NCBI GenBank assembly: GCA_900291925.1
Contig: UWYS01000003.1
Location: 186,001 to 250,000 of the forward strand
Length of the DNA: 64,000 nt
DNA from: Thecaphora thlaspeos
Lineage: Eukaryota; Basidiomycota; Ustilaginomycetes; Urocystidales; Glomosporiaceae
Direction of reading: 5' to 3'
Part shown: in pieces, positions 34,401 to 44,535 of the stretch
Position numbering within the stretch: position 1 is the first letter of the stretch
How the letters are laid out: every line of letters begins with the position of its first letter
Position numbers and translations under genes: made by a program
The notes under the pieces: generated by a model
Database searches by the model: none
What the model saw: only the letters and a program-made list of their open reading frames with translations
What the model was told of the DNA's origin: nothing

Positions 34401-35429
34401 ATGAAGACACTCGCCCTCTCGCGCTCGGCAGCTACTCGGCCTCGGCCCGCCCAAGAGCGCCACCATCATTCACGAAAAGAACCAGGCCGTCAACGCCTCG
34501 ATCCCAGAGGCCGACTGGATGCTCCCTTCCCCGCCCGGCCACAAGGGCCACTACCTCCCGAGCCCTCCGGCCTCGTACAGCAAGCTCAATGGCACCGACG
34601 GGACGTATGTTTGGGGGATTAAGTACGAGGTCGACTCGCTCGCCGCTCACCTCCGCCTCGTCTCGCTGCTCGCCGAGTCGAGCGGACATGCACGGACTTC
34701 CTCGACAACGCCACCTGGCAGCGCGCCGTGCGCATGGCCATCGACACGCTGAGATCGCAGCAGCGTGGATCGGTCGAGGAGCACCAGGCGTGGCAGGAGG
34801 CGAACACGACCACCTCACTCCCTCCCAACCTCACGGCGCGCGACTCGGAATGGGCATAGAGGTTCGGGAGCTACCAGGGCGGCGTCTACCGGTACCAGCG
34901 TCAGGACCGCTCTGCGTCAGAGACAAAGGCCGACAAGGGGTGGGGCGAGCCGGGCAAGCGCACCGGGCTGGTCAAGAGCGGCTTCCGGCCTTCGGACGAC
35001 TCGACGGTGCTGCCCTTCTTGATCCCGTCCAACGCCCAGCTCGCGGTGGCGCTCGAGAAGCTCGCTCCGCTGCTGGAGGACGTCGAGGCGATGAAGGACG
35101 TCGCGGCCAACGCTGCCGACTTTGCCAGAGAGATCCGGAGCGCCATCGACGAGTGGGCGGTTCTGCCGCCCAAGGCGGTGGAGGGCGTGTTCGAGGCGGG
35201 CGATGTCTATGCGTTCGAGGTCGACGGCTACGGCTCGAGTTACTTCATGGACCACGCCAACGTCCCTAGTCTGCTCAGCCTGCCGTACCTCGGCTACATG
35301 GACAAGGACGACGAGACCTACCAGCGAACGAGGAAGGCTGTGCTGGACAAGAGGAGCAACAAGTGGTTCTCTGACGACAAAGACTTTAGCGGAATCGGCG
35401 GGCCGCACGTTGGGTGGGGTTACGCCTGG

Positions 35430-35492
35430 ATGAGTTGTCACGGTCGTGCGAAGCGTCGGATTGTCGAAGTGGCCGCTTGACGACCGCCACTG

Positions 35493-35526
<34 letters not shown>

Positions 35527-35574
35527 CTCTCTTTCCCTCTCTCTCCTGATCACACCATCGCTATCCCACGACAG
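35430..35574 (+). other. Intron-like gap in the GH125 relic with AT-AG borders
   Basis: The family expects Trp-Pro-Met at this point; TGG ends at 35429 and CCG ATG starts at 35575, so a phase-0 intron of 145 nt fits. It starts ATGAGT where GTGAGT is expected, has a CTGAT branch-like site near 35546 and ends in ACAG. A (TC)n tract at about 35488-35524 lies inside. Confidence 0.65.
35488..35524. repeat. (TC)n microsatellite
   Basis: About 18 consecutive CT/TC units are directly visible within the intron-like gap of the GH125 relic. Confidence 0.9.
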
Positions 35575-36502
35575 CCGATGTCGCGGATCATGCAGATCCT
35601 CACCACGTCGGACGCTGCGGAGCAGCGCGAAGCACTGAGCATGCTGCGCAACACGACGGCGGGGACGGGCTTGATGCACGAGAGCATCAACGTCGTCAAC
35701 GCTATCAACTTTACGCGCGACTGGTTCGCCTGGGTGAATGGACTGTTTGGCGAGGCGGTGAGGCACGTCGAACAGATCAACCCGAGTATCTGGACCTCGA
35801 GTTCTGAGCGGCGTCGAGGATGGGATGAGATAGAGTTTGGTGACCCATGTAGAGATGCTGTCAAGAGTCGAAGAGTAAGGATGCAGACACGTGGGAAGAT
35901 GGTGTTCTTGAGGCGGCGCCCTTTGATCCGGCCGCTGTAGCGTGAGTGGACTGTTACTGTGCTGTAAGACGGTTGACAGCGTCGAGCATCGACGAAACGA
36001 TGAGACGATGCGAGTGAATGACGACATCACGCCGTTTCTGTCTGGCGTTGGCAGCAGCAGTGCTGTTCAGAGATGCTTCGACGCAAAGGCAGGGTAAGGT
36101 TAGGTTGGCAGGGTTGTCGAGAAGAAGAGGAAGCAGGGAAAAAGGTAAGGTGGCATGAGCCCCACAGCGCACGATGCCACGGGGCATGCGAGCGCTTCGT
36201 GCTCCGCCCGGAGCGCGGGAACGGGACAAGTAACTATCCCCGGACTTGTCTAGACAACGGCGGGGGAGCCTACGTCGGACCACTGTGCTCCCTTAGCTCC
36301 CCACACCACTCGATCGTCAGAAAGGTACGTTTGTAGGAGTGGTGGTGGCTTGCGTGTTGAAGGAGTTGGACATGGAAGAGGTAAGGGGCGACCTTGACTC
36401 ACCCCCCGTCGACGCGGTGCGGTGGAAGAACAGGAAGGTCGTCGTGTGATGTCTCTGGAAGAAAAAATGGCGATTGTCGGCCGTGATGCTGAGCAAGGTG
36501 TA

Positions 36503-36540
36503 CCGGAGCGGACCGGAGCGGAGCGGACCGGAGCGGAGAC
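36503..36540. repeat. GGAGCGGACC-type short tandem repeat
   Basis: Five to six units of ACCGGAGCGG/AGCGGACCGG alternate over about 38 nt of non-coding DNA. Confidence 0.8.
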
Positions 36541-36671
36541 GGGAAGCGGGAGCGGTGTGCCCGTGCGGGACGTAAACTGAGAAGACGTGCGTGTGCGGAT
36601 GAGCGCGCTGTTCTGCCTCGACGGCCCTGCAGCCAGACACCGACGGACGCGGGCGCGCTTTACGTACTATT

Positions 36672-36681
36672 ACTGTACAGT
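36672..36681. repeat. ACTGTACAGT palindrome
   Basis: A perfect 10-bp palindrome, followed directly by a second half-match GCTGTACAGC (36682-36691). Confidence 0.9.
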
Positions 36682-36824
36682 GCTGTACAGCCAACCGGAG
36701 GGGGAAGGAGAATAATCGACGCTGCGGGGAAATCCAGAGGGACACGCACGTTGGGCATCGCCGTTTGGCCTTGCGCAGGTGATTCCAGATTGACACCTTT
36801 GGCAAGGAAACTAATTACGTTCTG

Positions 36825-36840
36825 TACTGTATATACAGTA
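36825..36840. repeat. TACTGTATATACAGTA palindrome
   Basis: A perfect 16-bp palindrome with a central TATA; directly visible. Confidence 0.9.
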
Positions 36841-37233
36841 TATATGTAGAGCATCGTCGCGCCGCTTGTGTCATATTTGTCACGTACGGCACGTTCGCAC
36901 AACAGCAAGCCGCTACAGTACAGTAACTGCATCACACCTGTGTGTACTGTCCACCACGTAGCTCCAAGCATCCACTAACTATACACTACGACGAGCGCAT
37001 CGGCTTGCCCGTTGACGCTTCAAGGCCAGCTACGGAAGGCATCGACGTCCTCGTTCCTTGTTCACTGCGCGACACGGCAACTCCTTGGGATCGGCACGCC
37101 TCATTTCACTTATATGTACGTCAGCCTCGAGTCAAAGCTGCGCCGCAAGCCTAGGCACGAGTTAAGGTGGTCAGGTCGCTCCTAAGCAGCGTCCCTCGAC
37201 GCTTGCGCCATCCGACCTCAACGCCGCATACTG

Positions 37234-37245
37234 TACTGTACAGTA
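37234..37245. repeat. TACTGTACAGTA palindrome
   Basis: A perfect 12-bp palindrome preceded by a further TACTG. Confidence 0.9.
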
Positions 37246-37726
37246 GCATCGCATCGCTTCGCATCGCATCTCTCTGCTCCGAAGCGGGGGGTTAAAGGGG
37301 CGGATGCGCCTCGCTACGCTTCGATCGCCACTGGGCGCACGCACAGAGTCCTCCCTGCGCGCGACGATCATCTTGCCTGGCAAAAAGATACTTGGCGTTC
37401 TACTTGTCTACCGGACTCTACCGCACCGTCCCTCGTCGGCGCCGTCTCATGTCCCAACGTTGCGACGACTGGCCGTGTGGGAGAAACCTTGTCCTCCTTC
37501 AAGCAGCAGCACCAATGCCGATCGAGCAAGCTTGCACTGCAATCTCGTCGTGGCCAAGAGGACAATCAACGGTGTCGAGCCACCGACTGGTGGCCTAAGG
37601 ACCGCATCCAGCATCGACCGTGGAGCACAGGCACGTATGTATGTATAAAGCGTCCTCCTGCCGTTGCCATATCCCTCCATCCCCGTCTTCCCCTCTGCAC
37701 GCATCATACCGACACCCACTCTCTCC

Positions 37727-37760
37727 TCTCCCCTTGCCTCCCCTTGCCTCCCCTTGCCTT
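37727..37760. repeat. CTCCCCTTGC tandem repeat upstream of the lipase
   Basis: Three to four 10-bp CTCCCCTTGC units in the pyrimidine-rich upstream region of the lipase gene. Confidence 0.8.
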
Positions 37761-38003
37761 CCCTCGCCCTACGCCCCCTGTCCTCTCCGTCCCTCGCGTG
37801 TGAGTGTCTTTGTTCGCATTGTTTCGACTGACAAGCGACAGGGAGATCCTGACGACGCCTCTTGCCCGACACTTGGCATGTTGCTCATCTGACACCTCGT
37901 CCCTGTCTCGTATGTGTTGATGACCGTCGATCCCCATACTGTGGCACCTTCTTCATCTCCCTCTTTAGTCCTTGTCTTTGCCACCACCACTGGCTCATAC
38001 ACG

Positions 38004-38984
38004 ATGAAGTGCACCCTCCTTGCCGCCCTCAAGCTGGCGACGTTCGCCGCCGCGACGCCCATCTCTCCTCGTAGCGACCTGCCTCCTGCGGTGCTGAAGA
38101 GCTCGGACGACGCCATCCTGCGCGAGCAGCGCGACACGACGCAAGCGCCCACCGCCTTTACGGCGTACCAGCAGTACCAGCTTCCGGCGCAGCTCGCGCA
38201 GGGTGCCTACTGCGGCACCAAGGTGGGTGGCAGCATCGCCGGTGCCAAGGTGCTCTGGACTGCCGGCGACGGTCGTGACGTCCCGCTCGTCTACGTCGGT
38301 TACTCTGCCAGTCGAGGCATCGTTGTCTCGCACCAGGGCACCAACACCACCTCCTTCTCCAGCATCCTCAACGACGCCGATTTCTTCCTGGACCCCATCG
38401 ATTCGCGCCTCGCCTTCCTCGGCAGCGGTGTCAAGGTGCACGGTGGTTTCCAGGATACGTGGAAGCAGACGGCCAACCAGGTCCTAGCCCAGGTCAAGTC
38501 GGCTCGCAAGACCTACCCGAACGCCAAAGTGTTTACGACGGGCCACTCTCTCGGTGCGGCGATTTCGCTGCTGGATGCTCTGTACCTCAAGAACCAACTG
38601 CCGGGCGTCACGGTGATCTCTGCGACCTTTGGACTTCCTCGAGCGAGCAACCCTGCCTTTGCCAACGCGGTGGATCGCAACCTGCCCGGATTCGTGCACA
38701 TCAACAACGGCCGCGACCCGGTCCCGCGTCTGCCCGGTGGCGGTCTAGGCTTCCAGCAGCCCAGCGGAGAGATCTGGATCAACCCCGCCAACGGTCTCAA
38801 AGCCGTCAGCTGTCCCGGACAGGAGAACAGGAACTGTATCCTCAGCGCCAACCCGCTCACCTTCGAGGTCGACGACCACACCGGCATCTACTTCAACGTC
38901 CACATCGCAGGTCGTGGTGCAAACTGCCCGCCCCAGATCTCGGCCCGAGGCCAACCACCGCCCTCGATGACCAAAAAGGTGTGA
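38004..38984 (+). CDS. Secreted class 3 (Rhizomucor-type) triacylglycerol lipase
   Basis: The 326-aa protein begins with a signal peptide (MKCTLLAALKLATFAAA, likely cut near residue 17-18). The alpha/beta-hydrolase lipase_3 fold is shown by the nucleophile elbow TTGHSLGAA (Ser near residue 182), VVSHQGTN around the oxyanion strand, the likely catalytic Asp in NNGRDPVPRLP and the likely His in DDHTGIYFNVH. Paired Cys residues near the C-terminus suggest disulphides. Secreted lipases of this family hydrolyse triglycerides or related esters outside the cell and are often expanded in lipid-dependent basidiomycete yeasts. An in-frame ATG at 37920 exists, but it would bury the signal peptide behind 28 residues, so 38004 is preferred. 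The gene is intronless. Confidence 0.93.
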   Translation: MKCTLLAALKLATFAAATPISPRSDLPPAVLKSSDDAILREQRDTTQAPTAFTAYQQYQLPAQLAQGAYCGTKVGGSIAGAKVLWTAGDGRDVPLVYVGYSASRGIVVSHQGTNTTSFSSILNDADFFLDPIDSRLAFLGSGVKVHGGFQDTWKQTANQVLAQVKSARKTYPNAKVFTTGHSLGAAISLLDALYLKNQLPGVTVISATFGLPRASNPAFANAVDRNLPGFVHINNGRDPVPRLPGGGLGFQQPSGEIWINPANGLKAVSCPGQENRNCILSANPLTFEVDDHTGIYFNVHIAGRGANCPPQISARGQPPPSMTKKV

Positions 38985-39388
38985 CAAAGCAGGGAACATG
39001 CCCCCCCTTCTCCATCGGGCTGTCATTCCGGCCGGTCCCCCGCCCCCACCCTCAGACGCGGCGCGTCATTCGACCCGTCCCCATTTCCGTCCCCGTCCCT
39101 TCCAGAAACAGGGCTCATCTAGACGCTCTCGACCACCACGCTCCTTTATCGCTGTCTCACCAAGGTCATCCACTGTTAGACGCAAGAACCGTTCGTCCCT
39201 GAACTTTTGTCACCGATATCAAACGTCGCCGTAGGCAGTAGTAGCAATGTGCTAGAATGAAACAGGAAACATCAACACCGAATGTGAAGAGAGAAGCATG
39301 TTGAACCGGGGACAAGCGACGGTCTTGCCTACCTTACCACCTGGACCTGTCATCGTGAACAGGGATGGGCTCTCGTCTCTCTCTGACT
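38985..39388. other. Convergent 3' region of lipase and SAP gene
   Basis: No gene was seen. A short extra 3' exon of the SAP gene could lie here because GTACGG follows AAG just before its stop codon, but no second exon is convincing. Confidence 0.4.
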
Positions 39389-41573
39389 TCACCGCCGTAC
39401 CTTGCTTGACCGTATCGATCTTGGCGCGGAGACGTGATCGCGACGACCGCGTTCGGGACGGTCCTGTTCCTTTCGACGCTCCTTTCTCTTCCCCTCTTGC
39501 GGGTCCGTTCGGGCGTGGACCTCTCGTCTCGCGCCGTCGGGACGATCTCGTCCTTCCCTCCTCCGATCGTCCCATCCAGGAGGCGAAAAGTCTTGTCGTC
39601 CTTCGCGCTCTCCGCCTCTCCTCGTCCACCCGTCCCTCTCCCCATCGCGAGCCCGCCTATGGTCCCTTGACCACTCCCTCTCCCTGTCGCGATCGCGGTC
39701 GCGGTCTCTTCGGTCCACGTCCCTCTCCCTATCCCTTCGATCGCCTTGTCTTTGCCTGTCCCAATCCCTACGATCCCGGTTCGGGCCTGAATCTCTCGCG
39801 TCCGGACGGTAGGTATCGGCTTCCCTGGCGTATCCCTTACCTCCTCCTCGCTCATCCGTCGCCGAAAAGGGAGCAAACTCTCGACGTTTGTCCTGTCTGT
39901 CGCGCTCTCGTCTGTCCCTCCGACCCACCGCACTACCTCCACCTCCTCTACCTCCATATCCCGCGTCTTCGTTCCCCCTCCGATCCGAACCTCCGTAAAG
40001 ACATCGTCCGAGATCCGCCTCGCCAGACCTCTCTTTTCCGAATCTCTCACGCTCCCTCCCAACGACGACGGGGACGCCCGCCGCAAACGACGTCCCAGCC
40101 TTCGGCCCGGGCGGTGGTGGTCCGACAACTTTCTTCTTGCGCTCTTCCACCTTGGGCTCCTGCAGAGTGAACGAGAAGCCCGGCGCGCTCGCATCCATCT
40201 CCGCTGTACGACCGTTCTCCGTCTTAGCGTCGTCATCGTCGTCGTCGGTGGTGGTGGCGCATACGTGGAGGACAAGACGACGTCGTCCGTCCGTCCATGC
40301 CTTTTCCTCTTGGGCGATCAGTGAGCGGACGAGGTCGGTCGGGATGTAGCGGACCGTGATGGGCCGACTGCTGTCGTCCGGGAACGAAGTCGAGTCGAGA
40401 GCGTCGTGTGCTTGCTGGGCGGTATCGACGGTTTTAAACTGGAGAGGACAAGGAGCGAGGGGAGAGAGGCGTAAGAAGAGTCAGCAATGCGCGGCCAGGT
40501 GGCGGCAACGAGTGTGACCACTCAACAAAGCGGACGTGGGATTAGCCAGAACTCACCGTGACATAGGCATGCGTCTTGATCCCGTCGAGCCAGAGTCCAT
40601 CGTATTTGAGGACGGCCAAGTCCTCTTCCGACATGCCAGGAGGAGCAGGGGCGTCGCAAAGCTCTCCGAACTTCTCGAGTCGCGTGCGGACCTGTGACAC
40701 GACGAGCGGACGGACGAGGTCGGTAATGTAGATCGACCGCGAGGGCGGATGGCGAGCTGCACCCTTGGCCGAGACCTCTTGACTCTTCTTCGTCTTCGCC
40801 GGCGCTGTGTTTCCACGGTTCTGGTTCTGATGATCGGCCGCTGGGGGCGAGGCGAAGACTGGTCGAGCTTCGCCGATCCGTCCGGAGAGGCTGCCTCCCG
40901 GAAGCGTGGACTCTTGTGTTCTAGGTGCCTTGGCGTCTGGCTGCATCGTCTCGTCCTCGTCCTCGTCGGCCTTGCGCTTCTTGCGGTCCGATGGCGCGCC
41001 TTCGAGTTGGGCATGTACGTACTCCTTCTCCTCCTTTGACATCTCGGAGGGTATGACCGCTTCGACCGCGGCAGAGTGAGCATCGTGGATGGCTTCAAGC
41101 GTGAGCTGGGTACCTTGCTCTTCCGCAATTGGCTTTGCATCGATGGTGGCGTTTGGCCTGTCTTCTTCGTCCTTGGTAGGCGCATCCTTCTGTTCATGGG
41201 GCATCTTTGTATCCGCATCTGTCGCCGATGAGGCCGTCGCTTGGACAACCTCGGACTTCTCGACGATCGGTTCTGCCAGCGCTGTATCTTGTACGGCCTG
41301 CGAGGCGGATGGATGGGGCTGGGGCGAAATGTGACCGGGCAGCGACAAGAGTGTGGGCTCTGCCGGCTGCTCTGCGCGCTCCTCGGCCACTGGTGGTGTC
41401 TTGGATGACGCTTCTGGCGCCGTCGTTGCGGGATGTTGCGACGTGTGGCTCTCGAGGTGCTCGGTGAGCCTAGCGGCCAATTCAGCTTTGAGACCGGCGG
41501 TAGAAAGGCCGCGCTGGGAGAGCTCGGTGCGTAGCTCGGCCACCTTGAGCTTGGAGACGTCGAGGGTGCTCAT
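39389..41573 (-). CDS. Acinus-like SAP-RRM protein with Arg/Asp-rich tail
   Basis: Exons 41573-40557 and 40438-39389 join in phase 0 to 688 aa. An N-terminal SAP motif (about residues 5-40, LKVAELRTELSQRGL) is followed by a disordered Glu/Ala/Pro region. A degenerate RRM starts at about residue 278 (SIYITDLVRPLVV) and crosses the splice (LWLDGIKTHAYVTV, then TVDTAQQAHDAL and ITVRYIP). This pairing resembles Acinus, the scaffold of the ASAP complex (Acinus, RNPS1, SAP18) of splicing and exon-junction assembly. The last 200 residues are dominated by RD, RE and DR dipeptides. A PGPKAGTSFAAGV segment near residue 440 could correspond to the RNPS1-SAP18 binding region, which I cannot confirm. Start: ATG directly before the SAP motif; upstream in-frame sequence is repeat-rich leader. 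Confidence 0.75.
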
Positions 41574-41937
41574 GGTGAGGGAGGAGTAGCGAAGGTGGAG
41601 GAAGGGAGTGTCGCGAGGGATGAGGGTGGATGGGTGGATGGGTGGATGGGTGGGTGATGGGACGGTAGCAAGGGGGGAACGGGCAGCGCGAGGAAAGAAG
41701 GGCCGCAGCATGTGGAGAAGCACGCACGGACGCATCGTCGTCGCACGGCCCGCCAAAAGGGAGCCTTTCGCCTTCTCATTCGAAGACTGCCGCCTCGCCT
41801 GCCCTGCTCTGCTCCCCCTCGAAACCCAGACAACAGACCGTGCTACAGCCCTGCACCGCATCACGCCAAGCATCTTGTACAAGTACAACCATCATCACAC
41901 CCTCAAACGGTATAGCATACATGCAAGCCAAACCACC
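41574..41937. other. Spacer between SAP and Sos7-like genes
   Basis: This 364-nt stretch carries a (GGATGGGT)n repeat at about 41622-41660 in the SAP gene leader. No gene was seen. Confidence 0.6.
41622..41660. repeat. (GGATGGGT)n repeat
   Basis: Four to five GGATGGGT-type units directly upstream of the SAP gene start. Confidence 0.85.
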
Positions 41938-43855
41938 TCAGAAGGCGCTCAGCACCTCCTGCACCATCAGTGGCACGTCGTTGGCCTGCTGCAGCGCCCG
42001 CAGCCGCGACGCCGACGCCTCGCTCAGCTCTATCTCCTCACCCTTGTCCGAGAGGATCTGTAGAGTGGCCATTCGCCGTCAGTCGGCATACTTCTCTCTC
42101 TCTCGCTCTCTTCCCAAGAACATCTCTCACCTCGATGCTGGCGATCCGACCGCCGACCTCTTCGAACGTGAGGTTGATAGTGACGCTGCTCTCTACTGCT
42201 GTCGCAACCTCTCGGGACGCCGCCGTCGTCGTCTTGGACTTCCTCCCTTTGCCCTTCTTTCCCGCTTCTTCGCTGGTGGCGGCGGCGTGCTCGGACGAGG
42301 CGAGGCGGTAGACGAGCTTCATCTGGTGCGCGTCGACCGCCTCGATCTGCTGGATGCCGAGCAACGACTTGAGCAGCGCCAGCGTCGAAGAGTGGCTCGC
42401 GCACAGCCGCTCCGTCTCGAGGTCGCGCCCGCCGTCGCGGCCCATGCCCAGCTTGGCCTCGGCCGCGTACTTTTCCGCCGTCGAGCGCTCGGCGTTGAGG
42501 CGGTCGAGCGACTTGAGCGACGCCACCAGTTCCTTTTTCGTCGTCTCGATCGACTGCTGCGCCCGCGTCGTCTTCTCTTCCAGCGTCGTCATCTCTTGGA
42601 TCTGTGGCAAAGTGTGAGGCCAGGCAGCGCCGAGCCGGTCAGCGATGCAAGCAAGCAAGCAATGCCAGCTGGCGCGGTACCGTCACTCACCTGGGCATCG
42701 CACACCTCTTCCGCTTCGGTCGTCGTCAGGGGCCCCTCCTTGCCAGCTATCGAGGCCACGTGGCCCTTGCCGTGGCTTTGCGCCCGGATCTTTGCCAGCT
42801 CCAGCTCCATGTCGCCGATCTCCTTGATCAGCCGCTCTGCCTCCTTGGAATCCTGCTCGACTTGCTGCCACGGCTGCACCAGCTGCTCGGCCGCCGCGTC
42901 CACTTCGGCCCGCAGCATCCGGACGAGCGACTTTGCCTCGACGAGTTGCGACTTGAGGCTCTTGGCCACGCGTTCTGTAGTGCACGAGGGACGATGAGAG
43001 TAGAGAGAAGGCAAAGAGGCGGTAAGCGCCGTGCCCTTGGGTCCTTGCTGAGGTCTCGACTGCGGTCTCGCCACTCACCTCTCTCTGCCACGTCAGCAGC
43101 CGAATACACCGTTGCCTCCGTGCCGTTCTCGATATCGTCCTGAACGTCGGCGAGGAAGCGCATCTTTGTCTCCTGCTCGAGGTAGATGAACTTGAGCTTG
43201 CGAAAGTAGTCGAGCATGAGCGCCTCCTCCTCGACGATCCCCTCGGGCCAGTCCTTGTAGGTGGCCCAATCGATGTCGAGCTCGCCGTCTCCCATGATCT
43301 GGGAAAGGCTGCTGCGGCGTCGCTTGGCGGGACTTTCTGAGTCATCAGAACGCTTGCTGTTGCGGTTCGACTTGGAGAGGAGCTGATCGCGAATCGTGTG
43401 GAGCGAGAGGTTCTCTGGCGGGATCTCGAAGGCGGTCAGCTGTTCCGTCGAGCGGCACGAAGATAGGGGCGGGCCCAGAGATGCGAGGATGCTGTACGAG
43501 GTGCACACAGACAGAGACGGAGTGGATTTGAGCAAAAAAGCCGGCAAGTTCGACCGGGCAGGATAAGGCCGTTCTTGCAAGGATGTGGGGAGCCAACTCA
43601 CGATCTAGTCTCGCTGACGATGGCCTTGAAGGAGTCTTCTCGGTCGCTGCTATGCTGCTGACTTCTAACAACGACCTTTTCTTCCGCTTGGTCGTCTCCC
43701 TCCTCCTTTACTTGTTGATCCTCCTCGTTCCCATGCGGCTCCTGAATGGAAGTATCGTGTCCATCCTGTTCGTGCGGAGTTGCTGTTTGCTGCGAACTTC
43801 TCCTCCTTGTGGATGCGCGAGTCTTGCGCTTCTGCGGCGATGCTGTGGACGACAT
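41938..43855 (-). CDS. sos7: Sos7-like kinetochore coiled-coil protein
   Basis: Five exons (43855-43602, 43491-43079, 42974-42691, 42601-42131, 42057-41938) join in consistent phases to 513 aa. The best signature is LDYFRKLKFIYLEQETKMRFL near residues 175-195, which matches the KLxFxYLEQ block of Sos7/Kre28 proteins. Heptad-rich helices follow (SLVRMLRAEVDAAAEQLV, AERLIKEIGDMELELAKI, TTKKELVASLKSLDRLNAER). The C-terminal part with VTINLTFEEVGGRI resembles a small RWD-like kinetochore-targeting fold. Sos7 partners Spc7/KNL1 in the outer kinetochore and is needed for spindle attachment. A basic RKTRASTRRR segment near the N-terminus could be a nuclear signal. Acceptor 43491 was chosen because the nearer CAG site would create an immediate stop. 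Assignment rests on the short signature and coiled-coil layout. Confidence 0.68.
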
Positions 43856-44235
43856 GGGCAGTGTTCTAAGGACTGTGGTGTTGCGACTGGGTCCAAGTCG
43901 AGTGGCAAGGTGGACATCAAGAGAAAGAGAGAGGAAGAGAGAGAGCGCGCGCGAGGAGCAAAGCCAAAGTGGATGCTAAAAGGGAGGGGAAACGTCGACG
44001 CAGTCCAACACTCGCCCTCCGCTCCCCCGCGTCGACAACACGCGCCGGACCCCCTCCACCCCCCACGTGACGCACTACCCCAGGCCAAAGATGAACGCGC
44101 GCATACACGCGCACCACTTCGCTCTCGACTGATGCTCATGCTATTGCCGTGACGATGCTACGTTCTTACCGTGACGGCCAACGTGGCGCTGCCTTCAATG
44201 AGAGTGTCTGTATGAGAGATAGAGGGGGAGAGAGA

Positions 44236-44270
<35 letters not shown>

Positions 44271-44535
44271 CTAGCTGGCGGGCCGGCTGGCGGGCTGGCT
44301 GGCTGATGAAAAGACCCTTTGACGAGCGACAAATACAACAAAGTACACGAGATGCAATAACGGCTACAATGACGATGAGAAACGGGAAACGTATGCGCGG
44401 TGTCCGGGGAAATAAGTCTCGAAGCAGAGCGGAACAAGAAATGAATGTGGGGTTGCCGTCTTGTGCGACGATGCTCCTGGCCGATCAGCTCTCTGCCTTT
44501 TAGCCTTCGCCCGCGCGCGACCAACCACCGTCCAG
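43856..44535. other. Spacer with (GT)n microsatellite
   Basis: This is the upstream region of the Sos7-like gene and the 3' side of the SSUH2-like gene, both on the minus strand. It contains a (GT)n tract at 44240-44268 and GGCTGGC repeats at about 44276-44304. No gene was recognised. Confidence 0.6.
44240..44268. repeat. (GT)n microsatellite
   Basis: Fourteen or so uninterrupted GT units are directly visible. Confidence 0.9.

Larger units (their letters stand above)
34401..35940 (+). pseudogene. Decayed GH125 exo-alpha-1,6-mannosidase
   Basis: Homology is spread over two frames. Frame of 34453: IKYEVDSLAAHLRL. Frame of 34692: DFLDNATWQRAV, RYQRQDR, SGFRPSDDSTVLPFLIPSN, EVDGYG, ANVPSLLSLPYLGYMDKDD, and GYAW at 35421-35429. 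After an intron-like gap the frame of 34453 returns: PMSRIMQILT, TAGTGLMHES and DWFAWVNGLFGE. These blocks match GH125 (Mug157-type) alpha-mannosidases in order. Defects are: no N-terminal half with the WLRD-type active-site segment, a frame change between 34453 and 34692 and another between the ATG at 34401 and 34453, a TAG at 34857-34859 inside the conserved part, and AT in place of GT at the expected donor 35430 (acceptor AG at 35573-35574). The C-terminus after residues NPSIW diverges from the family. Sequencing error could explain one defect, hardly all. The ATG at 34401 is only a plausible old start. Confidence 0.8.
35941..38003. other. 2-kb gene-free region rich in ACTGTACAGT palindromes
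   Basis: No gene was supported on either strand. It contains a GGAGCGGACC-type repeat (about 36503-36540), five ACTGTAC/GTACAGT sites between 36660 and 37245 including two perfect palindromes of 12 and 16 bp, and a CTCCCCTTGC repeat (about 37727-37760) in the lipase upstream region. Confidence 0.6.

Noticed and set aside
34894..35480. A short intact gene made of the central GH125 block only
   Set aside because: It would lack both the N-terminal active-site segment and the C-terminal helices of the barrel, so a relic of a larger gene is the simpler explanation.
37914..38003. Longer N-terminus of the lipase
   Set aside because: It begins at GTG or at an ATG at 37920 and would put 28 residues before a well-formed signal peptide.
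31827..38984. A metabolic gene cluster of ERG4, mannosidase and lipase
   Set aside because: The genes have unrelated functions, mixed strands, a dead member and no regulator or transporter linking them.
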